DNA of 7,314 nucleotides from SIG622 sp045652245. GTDB taxonomy: Bacteria; Bacillota; Clostridia; Oscillospirales; CAG-382. A program made the position numbers and the translations under genes. Shown one piece after another: positions 6,962-7,314 of the stretch (its first letter is position 1; the number at the start of each line of letters is the position of its first letter). The notes under the pieces were generated by a model that saw only the letters and a list, made by a program, of their open reading frames with translations, was not told the origin of the DNA and made no database searches. Location: assembly GCA_045652245.1 (NCBI GenBank), contig JAZRTY010000040.1, forward strand, positions 1 through 7,314, written 5' to 3'.

Positions 6962-7023
6962 TTTTGAAGTTTTCCTTTCTTGTTTTTTGTAAATAAAGTA
7001 AAATTTACCCTATTAATATTCTA

Positions 7024-7052
7024 ATCTTACCACAAAAAACCACAAAAGTAAA
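7024..7052 (-). promoter_or_regulatory. Candidate promoter of the SLH/beta-helix gene
   Basis: Minus strand: TTTACT (7047-7052), 17-bp spacer, TAAGAT (7024-7029). The -10 matches 5 of 6 and the -35 matches 4 of 6 to the sigma-A consensus. The start would be near 7017, giving a leader of about 55 nt. The spacer holds a GTGG-T6-GTGG direct repeat. It is plausible but not unique in this AT-rich stretch. Confidence 0.5.
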
Positions 7053-7120
7053 TAGAAAAGCGACTACATTTTTGTATCTTTTTTATATTTTTTAAAATTA
7101 CAAATGAATTTGGGGAGAAT
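7053..7120. other. AT-rich spacer between promoter and palindrome array
   Basis: An AT-rich segment with T- and A-runs. No gene, clear promoter or repeat is seen. It separates the promoter of the large gene from the G/C-rich palindromes, with a sharp composition change near 7111. Confidence 0.4.
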
Positions 7121-7154
7121 GTAAGGGACTTCGTCCCCTACGACCCCTAGTTTA

Positions 7155-7185
7155 TTACGGGGGACATTGTCCCCCAGTACCCCCT
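7155..7185. repeat. 31-bp direct repeat, copy 1
   Basis: Identical to 7228-7258. It contains the GGGGGAC-ATT-GTCCCCC palindrome plus its flanks (TTAC on the left, AGTACCCCCT on the right). The copies start 73 bp apart. Confidence 0.95.
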
Positions 7186-7227
7186 TTTTACGAAAGCTCA
7201 TGGGGTTTCACCCCCTGAAACCCCTTT

Positions 7228-7258
7228 TTACGGGGGACATTGTCCCCCAGTACCCCCT
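7228..7258. repeat. 31-bp direct repeat, copy 2
   Basis: Exact copy of 7155-7185. The identity extends beyond the stem into single-stranded flanks, so it reflects duplication or recent homogenisation and not only the constraint of base pairing. Confidence 0.95.
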
Positions 7259-7259
7259 A

Positions 7260-7294
7260 GATACTTTTTCCCACATTGAGGTGGAAAAAGTATC
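7260..7294. repeat. Long AT-type hairpin at the end of the array
   Basis: GATACTTTTTCCCAC (7260-7274) pairs with GTGGAAAAAGTATC (7281-7294): 14 bp with one bulged C and a 6-nt loop. It differs from the other array members in having AT-rich outer arms. No T-run follows on either strand, so it is not a standard terminator. Confidence 0.85.
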
Positions 7295-7314
7295 CAAAAA
7301 GACCCCTAGCCAAG

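Larger units (their letters stand above)
7121..7309. repeat. Array of five G/C-rich palindromic hairpins with shared spacers
   Basis: Five successive inverted repeats. H1 7121-7141: GTAAGGGAC/GTCCCCTAC, one mismatch that becomes a G-U pair on the minus-strand RNA. H2 7156-7179: GGGGGAC-ATT-GTCCCCC, extended by TAC/GTA with one bulge. H3 7202-7224: GGGGTTTCA/TGAAACCCC. H4 7229-7252: same as H2. H5 7260-7294: 14 bp with a bulge. They are joined by recurring spacers: GACCCCTAG (7142-7150, 7301-7309), CCCCTAG again at 7254-7260, and CCCCTTTTTACG (7181-7192, 7221-7232). No protein-coding signal is seen and no hairpin is followed by a long T-run. It reads as a non-coding modular repeat, perhaps a MITE-like or REP-like element; origin unknown. 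It may continue past the window end. Confidence 0.8.

Noticed and set aside
7260..7294. Intrinsic terminator of an upstream gene
   Set aside because: Strong stem but no T-run after it on either strand; the T-tracts lie inside the stem.
7121..7309. CRISPR array
   Set aside because: Only one exact repeat pair, no regular spacer length, each unit itself a palindrome of differing sequence, and no cas gene in view.

Overview
The window looks like chromosomal DNA from an anaerobic, endospore-forming Clostridia bacterium, most likely a gut-type Oscillospirales/Ruminococcaceae relative. Evidence: the 16S rRNA 5' end has clostridial signatures, a germination protease (gpr) marks a spore former, intergenic DNA is AT-rich, strong AGGAGG-type ribosome binding sites precede several genes, and the large protein has the SLH plus beta-helix architecture common in gut Firmicutes. 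The exact genus cannot be read from this fragment.

Layout from left to right: (1) 1-384, the first ~380 nt of a 16S rRNA gene on the minus strand, cut by the window edge; (2) 385-620, its leader and promoter, with a TTGACA-17-TATACT promoter, an antitermination-like box and a row of small hairpins, three of them with GNRA tetraloops; (3) 788-1879, a plus-strand two-gene unit of a DUF421/YetF-type membrane protein and a small DUF4363-type membrane-anchored protein, with a perfect hairpin spanning the first gene's stop codon; (4) 1878-1929, a hairpin terminator shared with the convergent rpsT; (5) 1942-2205, rpsT (ribosomal protein S20, minus) with a clean sigma-A promoter, divergent from (6) 2376-3326, gpr, the spore protease that degrades small acid-soluble spore proteins (SASPs) at germination; (7) 3384-3431, terminator for (8) 3452-6961 (minus), a 1169-residue secreted protein with signal peptide, jelly-roll-like module, SLH repeats, right-handed parallel beta-helix and a second jelly-roll-like module; (9) 6962-7314, the promoter region of that gene followed upstream by a dense array of C/G-rich palindromes and an exact 31-bp repeat that runs to the window end.

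Functional reading: rpsT next to gpr is a conserved neighbourhood in spore formers. The YetF-type protein belongs to a family with members linked to spore inner-membrane properties, so 788-3326 may be a loosely spore-related neighbourhood interrupted by a ribosomal protein gene. The large SLH protein is a separate unit for cell-surface polysaccharide binding or cleavage. No defence system, CRISPR, transposase or phage gene is visible. The least explained part is the palindrome array at 7121-7309.
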